From JAYSFC01 sp041913505 (GTDB taxonomy: Bacteria; Pseudomonadota; Gammaproteobacteria; Burkholderiales; Burkholderiaceae_C), in the NCBI GenBank assembly GCA_041913505.1, contig JAYSFC010000168.1, positions 1 through 5,663 of the forward strand: a DNA stretch of 5,663 bases, written 5' to 3'. Below are positions 5,360-5,663 of this stretch, one piece after another. Both the position numbers and the translations under genes were made by a program. Numbering within the stretch: position 1 is the first letter of the stretch; every line of letters begins with the position of its first letter. Under the pieces are notes generated by a model. The model was not told where the DNA came from, made no database searches, and saw nothing but the letters and a program-made list of their open reading frames with translations.

Positions 5360-5663
5360 ATGAGCCTGAAATGCGGCATCGTGGGCCTGCCCAACGTGGG
5401 CAAGTCCACCCTCTTCAACGCCCTCACCAAGGCCGGCATTGCCGCCGAGAACTACCCTTTCTGCACCATCGAGCCCAACACGGGCGTGGTGGAAGTGCCC
5501 GATCCGCGCCTGCAGCAGCTGGCCGAAATCATCCAGCCTGAGCGCATCGTGCCGGCCATCGTCGAGTTCGTGGACATCGCGGGCCTCGTGGCTGGCGCTT
5601 CCAAGGGCGAGGGCCTGGGCAACCAGTTCCTGGCGCATATCCGCGAGACCGACGCCATCGTCA
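5360..5663 (+). CDS. ychF: YchF/EngD (OLA1-like) translation-associated ATPase, 3' end cut off by the window
   Basis: YchF is a conserved P-loop protein of the Obg branch that binds ribosomes and prefers ATP to GTP; in E. coli it is linked to oxidative-stress response and translation initiation. Only 101 residues of the usual 363 or so are visible. They begin MSLKCGIVGLPNVGKS with the Walker A/G1 motif at 9-16. The G2 region NYPFCTIEPN is at 31-40, DIAGL (G3) at 72-76, and the family hallmark GASKGEGLGNQFL follows. The G4 motif (NxxE) that explains ATP preference lies beyond the edge. The start ATG is well supported: GAGAG at 5348-5352 lies seven bases before it, and family proteins start exactly here. 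It is co-directional with the MOSC gene but has its own candidate -10. Confidence 0.97.
   Translation, partial: MSLKCGIVGLPNVGKSTLFNALTKAGIAAENYPFCTIEPNTGVVEVPDPRLQQLAEIIQPERIVPAIVEFVDIAGLVAGASKGEGLGNQFLAHIRETDAIV

Noticed and set aside
4399..5439. 346-codon minus-strand frame across the MOSC gene and the start of ychF
   Set aside because: Runs antisense through two well-supported genes and their gap; composition is typical of a GC-driven shadow.

Overview
The window looks like an ordinary stretch of chromosome from a high-GC betaproteobacterium. Protein style, codon use and gene set suggest Burkholderiales, most likely Comamonadaceae (Acidovorax or a relative). This assignment rests on recognising the proteins, not on a database search. 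I see no phage, transposase, CRISPR, tRNA or rRNA sequence. There is no gene-free stretch longer than about 90 bases.

Layout. Four genes lie on the minus strand. In transcription order (right to left) they are a UbiH/VisC-family FAD monooxygenase (3200-4342), a periplasmic disulfide isomerase of the DsbC type (2439-3179), an M61-family zinc peptidase with a C-terminal PDZ-like domain (568-2370), and a short-chain enoyl-CoA hydratase cut off by the left edge (1-481). Two genes lie on the plus strand: an MOSC (molybdenum cofactor sulfurase C-terminal) domain protein of the YcbX/mARC type (4423-5307), and the start of ychF, the universally conserved translation-associated ATPase (5360 to the right edge).

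Expression. The monooxygenase and dsbC are separated by about 20 bases and are almost certainly co-transcribed. A terminator-like hairpin lies between dsbC and the M61 gene, so the peptidase may be expressed at a reduced level by read-through. The enoyl-CoA hydratase appears to have its own promoter (-10 TATAGT) with a perfect 7-bp inverted repeat over the -35, and it starts at TTG behind a clear GGAG. The divergent region between the monooxygenase and the MOSC gene is very short. A -10-like TACAAT sits so close to the monooxygenase ATG that the mRNA may be leaderless. The ATG that would give the longest MOSC protein lies inside a -10-like CAGAAT, so that protein probably starts at a GTG further in.

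Functional view. These are housekeeping or metabolic genes: quinone-type hydroxylation, periplasmic disulfide repair, peptide cleavage, acyl-CoA beta-oxidation, a molybdenum-linked oxidoreductase and a ribosome-associated ATPase. I see no evidence of a new multi-gene system. The most unusual item is a GC-poor, hairpin-bearing segment (about 1901-1957) inside the M61 coding sequence. It resembles a dispersed intergenic repeat that has been absorbed in frame.
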